DNA of 10,937 nt from Oscillospiraceae bacterium (GCA_031282605.1 JAITDK010000309.1:1-10937); one strand, 5' to 3'. Numbered from the stretch's first letter, positions 1 to 6,139 are shown. The notes: a model not told the origin generated them from the letters alone. A program made the numbers and translations.

Positions 1-97
1 AAAGCGGCTGGCGTGGCTAAAGCGGCTGGCGTGGTTAAAGCGGCTGGCGTGGTTAAAGCGGCTGGCGTGGTTAAAGCGGCTGGCGTGGTTAAAGCGG
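1..97. repeat. 18-bp in-frame tandem repeat (5 copies plus 7 bp, open at left edge)
   Basis: The unit AAAGCGGCTGGCGTGGTT is repeated head to tail at 1-18, 19-36, 37-54, 55-72 and 73-90, followed by a 7-base partial copy at 91-97. Copy 1 differs by one base (GGCT for GGTT). The unit is a multiple of three, so on the minus strand it encodes the hexapeptide ALTTPA, with ALATPA in the variant copy, inside the Rho_N-like protein. Near-identical copies suggest recent expansion by slippage or unequal exchange. The array may continue beyond the window. Confidence 0.95.
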
Positions 98-575
98 ACA
101 AATCGACGGACTTAGCGTCGTCAATGGCTTTTTCACCGATTGCTTCAGTCTTCTCCGGCTCTTCTTTTGCGATCTCTTCTTTAGCAATAGAAACTATAGG
201 ACGGCGAACAGACACCCATGTACGCGCGCGACCCGTGCTAGGCGCCGCCTTATCCGGTTGTGATGGCGCGGATGATTCGGATGGTTTTTCAGCTGTAATG
301 GTTGCGGGTTTATGCGCCGACATGGTTCCGCGTGGCCGTCCCCTGCGCGGCGGTTGTATATCCGAGTAGCCGCGCTCCCATCCGCCGGCCAGCAGCGCCG
401 CGATATCCGGCTTATTCAGTCCCGTCGGCAGCGGTACGCCGTGCGCGCGGGCGTATTCTTTCAGATCTTTTAGCAGCATTTGATCAAATGCTGGTCTGGA
501 AGCGGGGTTTGCTGCATTGATAGATGTATTGATAGGCGAGGCAGCTGAAAGCGCTGCGGTTTTATGCGACTCCAA
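1..575 (-). CDS. Rho_N/SAP-like domain protein with hexapeptide repeats, possible N-terminus of Rho (partial, 3' end off window)
   Basis: Open frame of 191 codons with no stop to the left edge. I chose the TTG at 575 because a strong Shine-Dalgarno (GGAGAGGAG) lies about 8 bases upstream; the first in-frame ATG, at 479, has no such site and would cut close to the domain. Residues ~32-66 (MLLKDLKEYARAHGVPLPTG, then NKPDIAALLAGG) resemble the helix-extended-helix of Rho_N/SAP domains. A basic stretch RRGRPRG (around residues 77-83) is like an AT-hook core. Next comes a Pro/Ala/Glu/Lys-rich, probably disordered linker, then repeated ALTTPA. Known: clostridial Rho proteins can carry low-complexity inserts between Rho_N and the RNA-binding cold-shock domain. 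Inference: this may be Rho, but the diagnostic CSD and ATPase regions are outside the window. It could instead be another SAP-like nucleic-acid-binding protein. Confidence 0.6.
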   Translation of the reverse strand, partial: MESHKTAALSAASPINTSINAANPASRPAFDQMLLKDLKEYARAHGVPLPTGLNKPDIAALLAGGWERGYSDIQPPRRGRPRGTMSAHKPATITAEKPSESSAPSQPDKAAPSTGRARTWVSVRRPIVSIAKEEIAKEEPEKTEAIGEKAIDDAKSVDLSALTTPAALTTPAALTTPAALTTPAALATPAA

Positions 576-699
576 ACGGAACGCTCCTCTCCGATATGCG
601 GCTATGCTGATGAAAGCCTTGCTGTAATTCTAGCAGGTCGCCTGAATTCAAACGCTCGGTTATGAGCGACCTTTTCGCCGCTCGCGTTGCCTCGTCCAT
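562..699 (-). CDS. Possible 45-codon upstream ORF overlapping the start of the Rho_N-like gene
   Basis: ATG at 699 opens a 45-residue frame (begins MDEATRAAKRSLITERLNSG) that stops at 562-564, 14 bases inside the TTG-started gene in another frame. The peptide is charged and could be helical. There is no good Shine-Dalgarno before the ATG and I recognise no family. An in-frame TGA lies two codons upstream of the ATG, so it is not the tail of a longer gene. It may be a leader peptide coupled to the downstream gene, or chance. In E. coli the rho leader carries a short ORF (rhoL), which makes the position suggestive but proves nothing. Confidence 0.22.
   Translation of the reverse strand: MDEATRAAKRSLITERLNSGDLLELQQGFHQHSRISERSVPFGVA
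653..683 (-). promoter_or_regulatory. Mutually exclusive short stems in the leader of the Rho_N-like gene
   Basis: Three matching 5-base arms lie in order: CGCTC at 653-657, GAGCG at 664-668 and CGCTC at 679-683. The middle arm can pair with either neighbour (loops of 6 and 10 bases), so two alternative hairpins compete in the transcript about 80-100 bases before the TTG start. Switching arms of this kind are typical of attenuators. There is no U-tract, so a classic intrinsic terminator is not indicated. Five-base arms are short and could arise by chance. Confidence 0.3.
673..697. repeat. Imperfect 25-bp direct repeat, copy 1
   Basis: TTTCGCCGCTCGC followed by a 4-5 base variable stretch and CTCGTCC. 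A second copy lies at 3880-3904 in the prmA-rsmE gap, in the same orientation, with 21 of 25 bases identical by eye. Both copies lie upstream of minus-strand genes. It could be a remnant of a dispersed intergenic element or a coincidence in GC-rich DNA. Confidence 0.4.
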
Positions 700-903
700 A
701 ACTCAAGGTTTGGGTTTCATCGTCTGCTAGTTATGTATGGATGCGCGATAAATCATTCCTGTTAACAGTATATGCGGCAGACGCGATGTATATGCATTCA
801 AACAAGCGCGTAACCGGGTAATAGTTCGTAATATAATCCATGTAATCCCGCATTGCGTATGATAACGAGTCAATGTATACACAATCTATACTATCCCCAT
901 AGG

Positions 904-928
904 CCCTCCTCCCATTTTGGGAGGAGGG
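904..928 (-). terminator. Strong 10-bp hairpin just downstream of rpsU, without a U-tract
   Basis: CCCTCCTCCC (904-913) and GGGAGGAGGG (919-928) form a perfect 10-bp stem with a 5-base loop, ending 27 bases past the rpsU stop. Position suggests a transcript end or 3' stabiliser for the rpsU unit. In the minus-strand transcript the stem is followed by CCUAUGGGGAUAG, not a run of U, so it does not fit a textbook intrinsic terminator. On the plus strand the downstream bases are only moderately T-rich, and I see no plus-strand gene to end there. Confidence 0.5.
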
Positions 929-955
929 TGCGTTTCATTTCACGCTTTTCATGGA

Positions 956-1129
956 TTAATACTTGCGTTTCCGAGCCGCTTCCGCCTTTTTCTTGCGCTT
1001 GACACTGGGCTTCTCGTAATGTTCACGCTTGCGAACCTCAGCCAGCACGCCCGCGCGCGCGCATTGGCGCTTAAATCTTCTCAGAGCGCTTTCCAGGGAT
1101 TCGTTTTCCCTTATTCGTACTTCCGACAT
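956..1129 (-). CDS. rpsU: 30S ribosomal protein S21
   Basis: A 57-residue, very basic protein beginning MSEVRIRENESLESALRRFK, with a Lys/Arg-rich tail ending RKRKY. This is the full length and typical sequence of bacterial S21, a small-subunit protein that contacts 16S rRNA near the anti-Shine-Dalgarno and helps initiation. ATG at 1129 follows a purine-rich Shine-Dalgarno (GGAGGG, 5 bases upstream). The gene has its own near-consensus promoter at 1228-1256 and a structured leader of about 90 bases, so it can be expressed apart from the heat-shock operon. rpsU follows mtaB (yqeV) in Bacillus too, which supports the assignment. The adjacent yqeY gene usual in Bacillus is not seen here. Confidence 0.97.
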   Translation of the reverse strand: MSEVRIRENESLESALRRFKRQCARAGVLAEVRKREHYEKPSVKRKKKAEAARKRKY

Positions 1130-1163
1130 GGTATCCCTCCCCTCCGCTCATCTGTTGGGTACC

Positions 1164-1198
1164 GGGGCTTCGCCCCGCTCCGCACGGGGCATCGCCCC
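1164..1198 (-). promoter_or_regulatory. Tandem GC-rich hairpins in the rpsU leader
   Basis: Two near-identical mini-hairpins: GGGGC-TTC-GCCCC at 1164-1176 (extendable by one pair) and GGGGC-ATC-GCCCC at 1186-1198 (plus-strand reading), 9 bases apart. In the rpsU mRNA they read GGGGC-GAU-GCCCC, then GGGGC-GAA-GCCCC, both with triloops. Because the arms are identical, the first 5' arm can also pair with the second 3' arm, giving an alternative long hairpin. They lie between the predicted transcription start (about 1221) and the Shine-Dalgarno. This could be a regulatory leader for S21 or mRNA stabilising structure. I recognise no catalogued ribosomal-protein leader. Confidence 0.5.
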
Positions 1199-1227
1199 CG
1201 TTTCAGATAATCACGCACCACATTGGC

Positions 1228-1256
1228 ATTATAGCGCGTTTGATGTGGAACGTCAA
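1228..1256 (-). promoter_or_regulatory. Sigma-A-type promoter of rpsU
   Basis: On the minus strand TTGACG (1251-1256, 5 of 6 consensus) and a perfect TATAAT (1228-1233) are separated by exactly 17 bases. Transcription should start near 1221, giving a leader of about 90 bases before the rpsU ATG at 1129. It lies in the gap after the HIT gene, so rpsU is at least partly independent of the upstream operon. Confidence 0.88.
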
Positions 1257-1269
1257 CAGGTGAATTGGT

Positions 1270-1316
1270 TTTCCACTCGTGGAAATTCGTCTATATTCGA
1301 CAGAACATGACGAATT
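1270..1316 (-). other. Two dyads after the HIT gene
   Basis: TTTCCAC-TC-GTGGAAA at 1270-1285 is a compact palindrome. Sharing two bases with it, AATTCGTC (1284-1291) can pair with GACGAATT (1309-1316), an 8-bp stem with a 17-base loop. Both lie between the HIT stop and the rpsU promoter. Neither is followed by a U-tract on the minus strand. They may mark the end of the operon transcript or an operator near the rpsU promoter; function unknown. Confidence 0.4.
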
Positions 1317-1339
1317 GCTTTGGCTTGTTTATACATCCG

Positions 1340-1693
1340 CTACGCCAACTCCGAACCCATCGCGCGCCCTCCCAATAGGTGTATATGCAGATGGGGTACG
1401 CTTTGGCACGCATCCTGTCCGCAATTTGACACAATGCGGTAGCCCCGTTCCTTTATGCCCTGTTCCTGCGCCAATTTTCCGGCGACGCGTATCAGCTTCG
1501 CCAGCGTCGCATCCGAGAGCGCGTCCAACTGATTAAGCCCGGAGATATGCGCCTTAGGCATAATCAGCGCGTGCACCGGCGCTTGAGGCGCGACGTCCTC
1601 AATGGCGATAACTTCGTCGTCTTCATACAGTTTTTTCGCCGGAATTTCTCCTCGCGCGATCTCGCAGAACACGCAGCCATTTTCCGTAGGCAA
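1340..1693 (-). CDS. HIT-family nucleotide-binding hydrolase (HinT/PKCI-like)
   Basis: A 117-residue HIT protein: Cys7 and Cys10 (CVFC) near the N-terminus, PKAH around residues 46-49, and the histidine triad HLHIHLL (His101, His103, His105). The family hydrolyses purine nucleoside phosphoramidates and related adenylates. The CxxC with His49 and His101 fits the zinc-binding subgroup. I chose TTG at 1693 because AAGGAGG (1704-1710) lies 10 bases upstream and the protein then starts right before the conserved CVFCEIARGEIPA. Upstream in-frame ATGs at 1720 and 1726 and a TTG at 1768 lack Shine-Dalgarno sites and would add atypical sequence. The gene begins 55 bases after the mtaB stop, probably in the same transcript; this neighbourhood is common in Clostridia. 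Confidence 0.94.
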   Translation of the reverse strand: MPTENGCVFCEIARGEIPAKKLYEDDEVIAIEDVAPQAPVHALIMPKAHISGLNQLDALSDATLAKLIRVAGKLAQEQGIKERGYRIVSNCGQDACQSVPHLHIHLLGGRAMGSELA

Positions 1694-1748
1694 CCCCGAT
1701 CCCCCTCCTTGCTCCGCCATATACATACCCAAACAACCTAACTCAACC

Positions 1749-3080
1749 TTATGGGTGTTGGCGTCCAATCAGCACCCCGCGAACGCCTCTTTCGGTAATT
1801 TCGACCAGACGCGCTTTCGCGACGCTCCCCGACAGCCGTTTATCCGCACAATCCGCGAATACCCTCACATACTCCGGCGTATATCCCTCGCCGCCGCCGT
1901 CAGACGTCCGCTCAAATAAGACGGCTCTTACCTGCCCAATCATCCTGGCCACATATCGCTTTTCAAGCTCTTGCCCCAATTCGATTAGGAGGCGGGCGCG
2001 CTCCGCCTTCACGGCGCTGGTCAGCTGCCCGGGAAGCCGGGCCGCGGGGGTCCCCTCGCGCTTAGAGTATGGGAACACGTGAATCCTCGCGAACCCGACC
2101 GCCTCGACGAACCGCGCCGTTTCCTCGAACTGCTCCATCGTCTCGCCCGGGAATCCCGTCAACACGTCCGTCGTCAACGCGCTATCGGGAAACGCTTCGC
2201 GCAGCAGTTCCGCCGCGCTCATGTATTCCGCCGACGTATACCCTCGTCCCATTCGCTTGAGCACCGCGTCGCTGCCGCTCTGCAACGCCAGCGGGAAATG
2301 CGGACACAGGGCAGGTATCCGCTTGATCCGCTCTACGAACGCTCCACTGATGATCCCCGGCTCCAGCGAACTGAACCGTATCCGCTTCACGCCCGAATCC
2401 GCGATAGCCTCTATCGCGTCCGCCAGCGTAACCGCCACGCCGTTCTCGTCCGTCAAGTCCTTGCCGTATGCGCTCAGGTTGACGCCGGTTACGACTATCT
2501 CCAGATAGCCGCCATCCGCCAGGCGCGACGCTTCGCTCCTTATCTCGCTGACCGGCCTGGAGCGCACCCTGCCGCGCACGCTGGGAATTATGCAGTAGGT
2601 ACAGTGCGAGTCGCAGCCCTCCTCAATCTTGAGCGTGGCGCGCGTGCGACCCTCCCCGCTCGCCGATACGGTCAGCGGCTCGAACGCGCGCTCAATCGCG
2701 TCGTCCACCGCGACCAGCGGCTCCGCCTGTTGGAGCGCCTCTTCCAGCAACGCGACGACTTCGGAGCGCTTCTGAGTGCCCAGCACGAGCCTCACGCCTT
2801 CGCCGCGCATGGCGGTCAATGTATCGGGATCGCGCTGCGCGAGGCAGCCGCCGACGATTATCGCCGCGCCTGGATGAAGACGGCTCGCACGGCGTACAGC
2901 CTGCCGCGACTTTTGATCCCCAACGGCCGTCACGGTGCACGTGTTGATCAGCACGACGTCCGCTCCACCGTCTTCGAACGGCGTTTCTATGTATCCGTCA
3001 GCGATGAACCGCTCGATCATCGCGCGGGTATCGTACTGATTGACCTTGCATCCCAGCGTAAAAGCGGCTATAGTCGGCAC
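1749..3080 (-). CDS. mtaB: tRNA threonylcarbamoyladenosine methylthiotransferase MtaB
   Basis: A 443-residue radical-SAM methylthiotransferase that converts t6A to ms2t6A at position 37 of ANN-decoding tRNAs. It has the N-terminal methylthiotransferase domain with three cluster-binding cysteines (Cys11 in LGCKVNQYD, Cys48 in NTCTV, Cys79 in GGCLAQ). The radical-SAM motif is CDSHCTYC (Cys156, Cys160, Cys163), and a C-terminal TRAM-like domain spans about residues 378-440. LGCKVNQYDT and the NTCTVT context fit MtaB (B. subtilis YqeV) better than MiaB or RimO. It starts with GTG at 3080, nine bases after the rsmE stop, with a G-rich ribosome site overlapping that stop, which suggests translational coupling. 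All key cysteines are present. Confidence 0.96.
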   Translation of the reverse strand: MPTIAAFTLGCKVNQYDTRAMIERFIADGYIETPFEDGGADVVLINTCTVTAVGDQKSRQAVRRASRLHPGAAIIVGGCLAQRDPDTLTAMRGEGVRLVLGTQKRSEVVALLEEALQQAEPLVAVDDAIERAFEPLTVSASGEGRTRATLKIEEGCDSHCTYCIIPSVRGRVRSRPVSEIRSEASRLADGGYLEIVVTGVNLSAYGKDLTDENGVAVTLADAIEAIADSGVKRIRFSSLEPGIISGAFVERIKRIPALCPHFPLALQSGSDAVLKRMGRGYTSAEYMSAAELLREAFPDSALTTDVLTGFPGETMEQFEETARFVEAVGFARIHVFPYSKREGTPAARLPGQLTSAVKAERARLLIELGQELEKRYVARMIGQVRAVLFERTSDGGGEGYTPEYVRVFADCADKRLSGSVAKARLVEITERGVRGVLIGRQHP

Positions 3081-3089
3081 CGAATCCCC

Positions 3090-3824
3090 CTAACCCATAT
3101 CGCCGGATAACCCCATCATCAGCGCCAGCGCCGCCAGCGGCGCGGTTTCCGTGCGCAGTATCCTCAATCCAAGCGATACGGCCAGCGCGCCCGCGCCTAT
3201 AAGCCTCTCCGCCTCCGCCTCGCTGACGCCGCCCTCCGGACCGATGATAAGCGATACGCTTTCCGCGTCCGACGCGCGCTTCGTAAATTGTCCCACAAAA
3301 GGTTCAATGGCTTGTTCCCACAGCAGAAACGCCGGGCTGAGCCGATCGCCTGACAATCGTTCAATCAATTCGTCAAGTGAGATCAGCGGTTCAACAGGCG
3401 GACGCCATGCCCGACCGCATTGTTTGGACGCCTCGCGGGAGACCTTGTTCCCGCGCGTCACGCGTTCGGCGGATAATTCACGAACGTCGCACCGCGCGAA
3501 CCTTATCGGCGTTATCCGATCTACGCCGAGTTCAGTGGATTTCTGGATGACCCAGTCCAGTTTATCCAGTTTGGGCAGGCCTTGATAGAGAGTGACGCGC
3601 AGCCGGGGTTCTGCGGACGGCAGCGACCCGATTATTTCCACCGTCACTCGATCGCCAACCTCGACAAGCCGCCCTTCGGCGCTAAGTCCAAGCCCGTCCA
3701 GCAAACCGACGCGTTCACCCGCGCGCAGCCGCAGCACTCGCGACGCGTGCACCGCCTCGTCTTGAGGCAGCGTCACCCGTGCGCCAGGGCCCGTCCCCGT
3801 CAATTCCACAAAGAATCGATGCAC
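3090..3824 (-). CDS. rsmE: 16S rRNA (uracil1498-N3)-methyltransferase RsmE
   Basis: A 244-residue SPOUT methyltransferase that methylates U1498 in the 16S rRNA decoding region. An N-terminal PUA-like domain (from HRFFV) is followed by the SPOUT domain, with LYQGLPKLDKLDWVIQKSTE (79-98), EASKQCGR (131-138), LIIGPEGGVSEAE (192-204) and the knot-forming LGLRILRTETAPLAAL (218-233). I prefer GTG at 3824: AGGGG lies 7 bases upstream and the family usually begins M-x-RFF. A TTG two codons earlier sits directly on that ribosome site. One small oddity: the usual RW pair before the EASKQ helix is replaced (ERVTRGNKV). The gene follows prmA after a 99-base gap and precedes mtaB by 9 bases. Confidence 0.95.
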   Translation of the reverse strand: MHRFFVELTGTGPGARVTLPQDEAVHASRVLRLRAGERVGLLDGLGLSAEGRLVEVGDRVTVEIIGSLPSAEPRLRVTLYQGLPKLDKLDWVIQKSTELGVDRITPIRFARCDVRELSAERVTRGNKVSREASKQCGRAWRPPVEPLISLDELIERLSGDRLSPAFLLWEQAIEPFVGQFTKRASDAESVSLIIGPEGGVSEAEAERLIGAGALAVSLGLRILRTETAPLAALALMMGLSGDMG

Positions 3825-3879
3825 CCGCAAGCCCCTATCTTTTTACCGCGTACCGCTTAACGCGCAACGTCCGCACGTC

Positions 3880-3904
3880 TTTCGCCGCTCGCTCCGGCTC
3901 GTCC
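3880..3904. repeat. Imperfect 25-bp direct repeat, copy 2
   Basis: Second copy of the element at 673-697, in the same orientation, with 21 of 25 bases identical. It lies in the 99-base gap between prmA and rsmE, the longest spacer in the prmA-rsmE-mtaB stretch, which otherwise shows nothing recognisable. Confidence 0.4.
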
Positions 3905-3923
3905 GTTCAGCGGATCTACAGAC

Positions 3924-4889
3924 TTACCCTTTACGCGCCACCATCGCGATCCATTCGCCCGCTGCGCGTTCGCCCTCCACTGTGAACCCCGCCCGGCGGA
4001 ACGCGTCGCGCGCGTCCTCCGCGCGATCCTTGATTATCCCGGAGACGACCATCTTCCCGCCCGTGCGCAGCGCGGTGAACGCCGATGGCATCAGCCGTAT
4101 AACTACGTCGGCCAGTATATTCGCGATAACCAGATCGGCGCGTCCGATCACATACGCGCGCGTATCGGCGCGGTCTTCCAGGCCTTCCAGCAGATCGGCC
4201 GCGCCGGTGCGGATGAAATCGGTCAAGCCGTTGCGCTCTACATTCTCTTGCGCGACCTTTACGGCGTCGGGATCCTGATCCACGGCAAGGACGCGGCGCG
4301 CGCCCAGTTTGGCCGCCGCGATCGCGAGGATGCCGGAGCCGGTGCCCACGTCCAGCGCGATATCCCCCGCCCGCACGACGTCCTCCAACAGCTCCAGCGA
4401 CAGCGCCGTCGTCTCATGCGTACCCGTACCGAACGCCATACCGGGATCCAACTCCAGCACGACGTCGGTCGGCGCGGGCGAGAAGTCTTCCCACGATGGC
4501 TTGATGATAATGCGATTGCCTACCCTGAACGGCTTGAAGTATTTCTTCCACGCGTCCGCCCAATCCGCGTCGTCCAGTTCGCGGGTTTCGACGGCAAGCG
4601 CGCCGACATTCAAACCGAAGCTGTCGCCAAGCAGAACGTCCAGCCGTTCGCGCAAAGTTTTAACGCCCCCCGCGCGCTCGGGCGCGAACACCGCGCGAAC
4701 CAGCGCGTCGTCGGGCATCGCTTTGAGCGTTTCCTCATCGATCGTGTCCCATTGCGCGGCCTCTCCGCGCTGATCAAGGTCGTTTTTGTCGATGATGTAC
4801 GCGCCCATCGCGCCCTCCTCGCGAGCGAACTCTGCGACCAGGTCGGCCGCTTCCGTCGTCGTGTGAACCGTCGCCTCAATAAACTTCAT
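3924..4889 (-). CDS. prmA: Ribosomal protein L11 methyltransferase
   Basis: A 321-residue SAM-dependent methyltransferase that trimethylates ribosomal protein L11. The N-terminal substrate-recognition domain (about 1-110) is followed by a linker with W/F-rich conserved sequence (DADWADAWKKYFKPFRVG, 107-124). The class I methyltransferase fold follows, with LDPGMAFGTGTHETT (147-161), the SAM-binding DVGTGSGILAIAAAKLGA (180-197), an acidic ribose-binding VDQDP (203-207) and catalytic-loop NILAD (257-261). ATG at 4889 is favoured because AGGGG lies 9 bases upstream; an in-frame TTG three codons earlier touches that site. It begins 27 bases after the dnaJ stop, as in the Bacillus operon (yqeT). 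Length and motifs are complete. Confidence 0.96.
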   Translation of the reverse strand: MKFIEATVHTTTEAADLVAEFAREEGAMGAYIIDKNDLDQRGEAAQWDTIDEETLKAMPDDALVRAVFAPERAGGVKTLRERLDVLLGDSFGLNVGALAVETRELDDADWADAWKKYFKPFRVGNRIIIKPSWEDFSPAPTDVVLELDPGMAFGTGTHETTALSLELLEDVVRAGDIALDVGTGSGILAIAAAKLGARRVLAVDQDPDAVKVAQENVERNGLTDFIRTGAADLLEGLEDRADTRAYVIGRADLVIANILADVVIRLMPSAFTALRTGGKMVVSGIIKDRAEDARDAFRRAGFTVEGERAAGEWIAMVARKG

Positions 4890-4916
4890 AAATGACAACC
4901 CCTGCGTTTCATCAAG

Positions 4917-6056
4917 CTATCCCTCCCGAACCGTAAACAGATCCTTCATCCGATCAAGGAAGCTGCGGCGACCCTCGTACTCCTTGCCCGTCAGCGAGTT
5001 CTCGAATTCACGCAGCAGGGTTTTTTGGCGTTCGGTCAGTTTCCTGGGGATGTCAACGCGTACGCGCACATATAGATCGCCCTTACCCGTGCCCCGCAGA
5101 CTGGTGACGCCATGCCCCCGGAAGCGGAATTCGGCGTCGTTCTGGGTACCTTCCGGGATGTTGTGGGTGATTGGCCCTTCCAGCGTGGGTATCTGAATCT
5201 CGCCGCCCAGCGCGGCCTGAGTGAACGACAGCGGCATCTCGCAGAATAGGTTGTATCCCTCGCGCTTGAACAGCTTGTGCGGCTTCACCGATATAAACAC
5301 CAGCAGATCGCCAGCCGGGCCATTCTTGCGTCCCGGCTCGCCCTTGCCGGAGATCGTCAACCCCTGCCCGTCGTCCACGCCCGCGGGGATATTGACCGTC
5401 TCGGTCTTTGTGACTCGGACGCGGCCATTGCCGCCGCACTTCGTGCAGCGGTCGATAATTATCTTGCCCGTGCCCCCGCATACGGAGCAAGTGCGCACCG
5501 TCATCGTAGGCCCGAACAGCGAGTTCGTCGTGGACTTTACCTGCCCCGTGCCGTTGCAAGTCTTGCATTTCTCGGGGGTTGTACCGGGCTTCGCGCCGCT
5601 GCCGCCGCACATATCGCAGTTTTCCTGGCGTTGATAGCGGAATTCCTTCTTCACGCCGAACGCGGCTTCCTCGAACGTAATTGACAGATCGTATCTCAGG
5701 TCTGCGCCGCGCTCTGGTCCGCTGCGCCTCTGCTGTCCGCCGCCCGAGCCGAAGAACATGCCAAATATGCTGTCGATGCCGCCCGAACCGCCGAACCCGT
5801 TGAAATCGAACCCGCCCATACCGCCTTGGCCGAATCCCTCGTGGCCGAACTGGTCGTACCTCGCGCGCTTCTGCGGGTCGGAGAGCACCTCGTTCGCTTC
5901 GTTGACTTCCTTGAAGCGCATCTCGGCCTCTTTGTCGTTCGGGTGCAGATCCGGGTGATACTGCTTGGCCTTTTTCCTGAACGCGGCCTTTATATCAGCG
6001 TCCGAGGCGTTCTTGGTTATCTCCAGAACCTCGTAATAGTCTCGCTTCGATGCCAT
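4917..6056 (-). CDS. dnaJ: Molecular chaperone DnaJ (Hsp40)
   Basis: A 379-residue class I J-protein that delivers unfolded clients to DnaK and stimulates its ATPase. J domain at 1-70 with HPD at 34-36; Gly/Phe-rich region about 71-108. The zinc-finger domain has all four CxxCxGxG repeats (Cys147/150, 164/167, 190/193, 204/207), followed by the two client-binding C-terminal domains and a short tail (FLDRMKDLF) of the Firmicutes type. ATG at 6056 has GGAG 8 bases upstream. It is separated from dnaK by 135 bases that hold a hairpin and a possible promoter, whereas prmA follows after only 27 bases. Confidence 0.98.
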   Translation of the reverse strand: MASKRDYYEVLEITKNASDADIKAAFRKKAKQYHPDLHPNDKEAEMRFKEVNEANEVLSDPQKRARYDQFGHEGFGQGGMGGFDFNGFGGSGGIDSIFGMFFGSGGGQQRRSGPERGADLRYDLSITFEEAAFGVKKEFRYQRQENCDMCGGSGAKPGTTPEKCKTCNGTGQVKSTTNSLFGPTMTVRTCSVCGGTGKIIIDRCTKCGGNGRVRVTKTETVNIPAGVDDGQGLTISGKGEPGRKNGPAGDLLVFISVKPHKLFKREGYNLFCEMPLSFTQAALGGEIQIPTLEGPITHNIPEGTQNDAEFRFRGHGVTSLRGTGKGDLYVRVRVDIPRKLTERQKTLLREFENSLTGKEYEGRRSFLDRMKDLFTVREG

Positions 6057-6098
6057 GATTCACGCTCCGGATGGGTTTTTGAGGAAACAGGACAATAT

Positions 6099-6127
6099 AT
6101 CATAATACCATATGCGGAATAATGCAA
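6099..6127 (-). promoter_or_regulatory. Possible sigma-A-type promoter upstream of dnaJ
   Basis: On the minus strand TTGCAT (6122-6127, first three bases of TTGACA) and TATGAT (6099-6104, 5 of 6 of TATAAT) are separated by 17 bases in an AT-rich patch. The start would be near 6092, about 36 bases before the dnaJ ATG. Spacing and the -10 are good, the -35 weak. No CIRCE is present here, so any such transcript would not be directly controlled by HrcA. Confidence 0.45.
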
Positions 6128-6139
6128 GCGGGCGCCAAC

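Larger units (their letters stand above)
576..955. other. Gene-poor region between rpsU and the Rho_N-like gene
   Basis: About 380 bases with no recognised gene apart from the doubtful 45-codon frame. The part from about 720 to 900 is clearly more AT-rich than its surroundings and should hold the promoter of the Rho_N-like gene. The best -10-like hexamer on the minus strand is TATACT (767-772), but no good -35 lies 16-18 bases upstream, so I do not call a promoter. The right end holds the rpsU-proximal hairpin (904-928). The left part holds the alternative stems at 653-683. No tRNA or known riboswitch was recognised. Confidence 0.6.

Noticed and set aside
1..97. CRISPR-like array
   Set aside because: Units are directly adjacent with no spacers and are in frame inside a coding region, so this is a coding minisatellite.
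1..369. Plus-strand frame with KAAGVV repeats at the left edge
   Set aside because: The same 18-bp repeat reads as ALTTPA on the minus strand, where the frame is longer, has a good ribosome site and contains a Rho_N/SAP-like domain. The plus frame has neither.
767..772. TATACT as the -10 of a promoter for the Rho_N-like gene
   Set aside because: No acceptable -35 hexamer lies 16-18 bases upstream, so it is mentioned only as the best -10-like hexamer.
2079..3110. Long plus-strand open frame (343 codons) opposite mtaB
   Set aside because: It is antisense to a clear MtaB with all catalytic cysteines, is Arg-rich as expected of a GC-rich antisense frame, and has no ribosome site or recognisable domain.
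4248..4895. Plus-strand open frame of 215 codons opposite prmA
   Set aside because: Antisense to a complete PrmA with all SAM-binding motifs; composition is that of a shadow frame.
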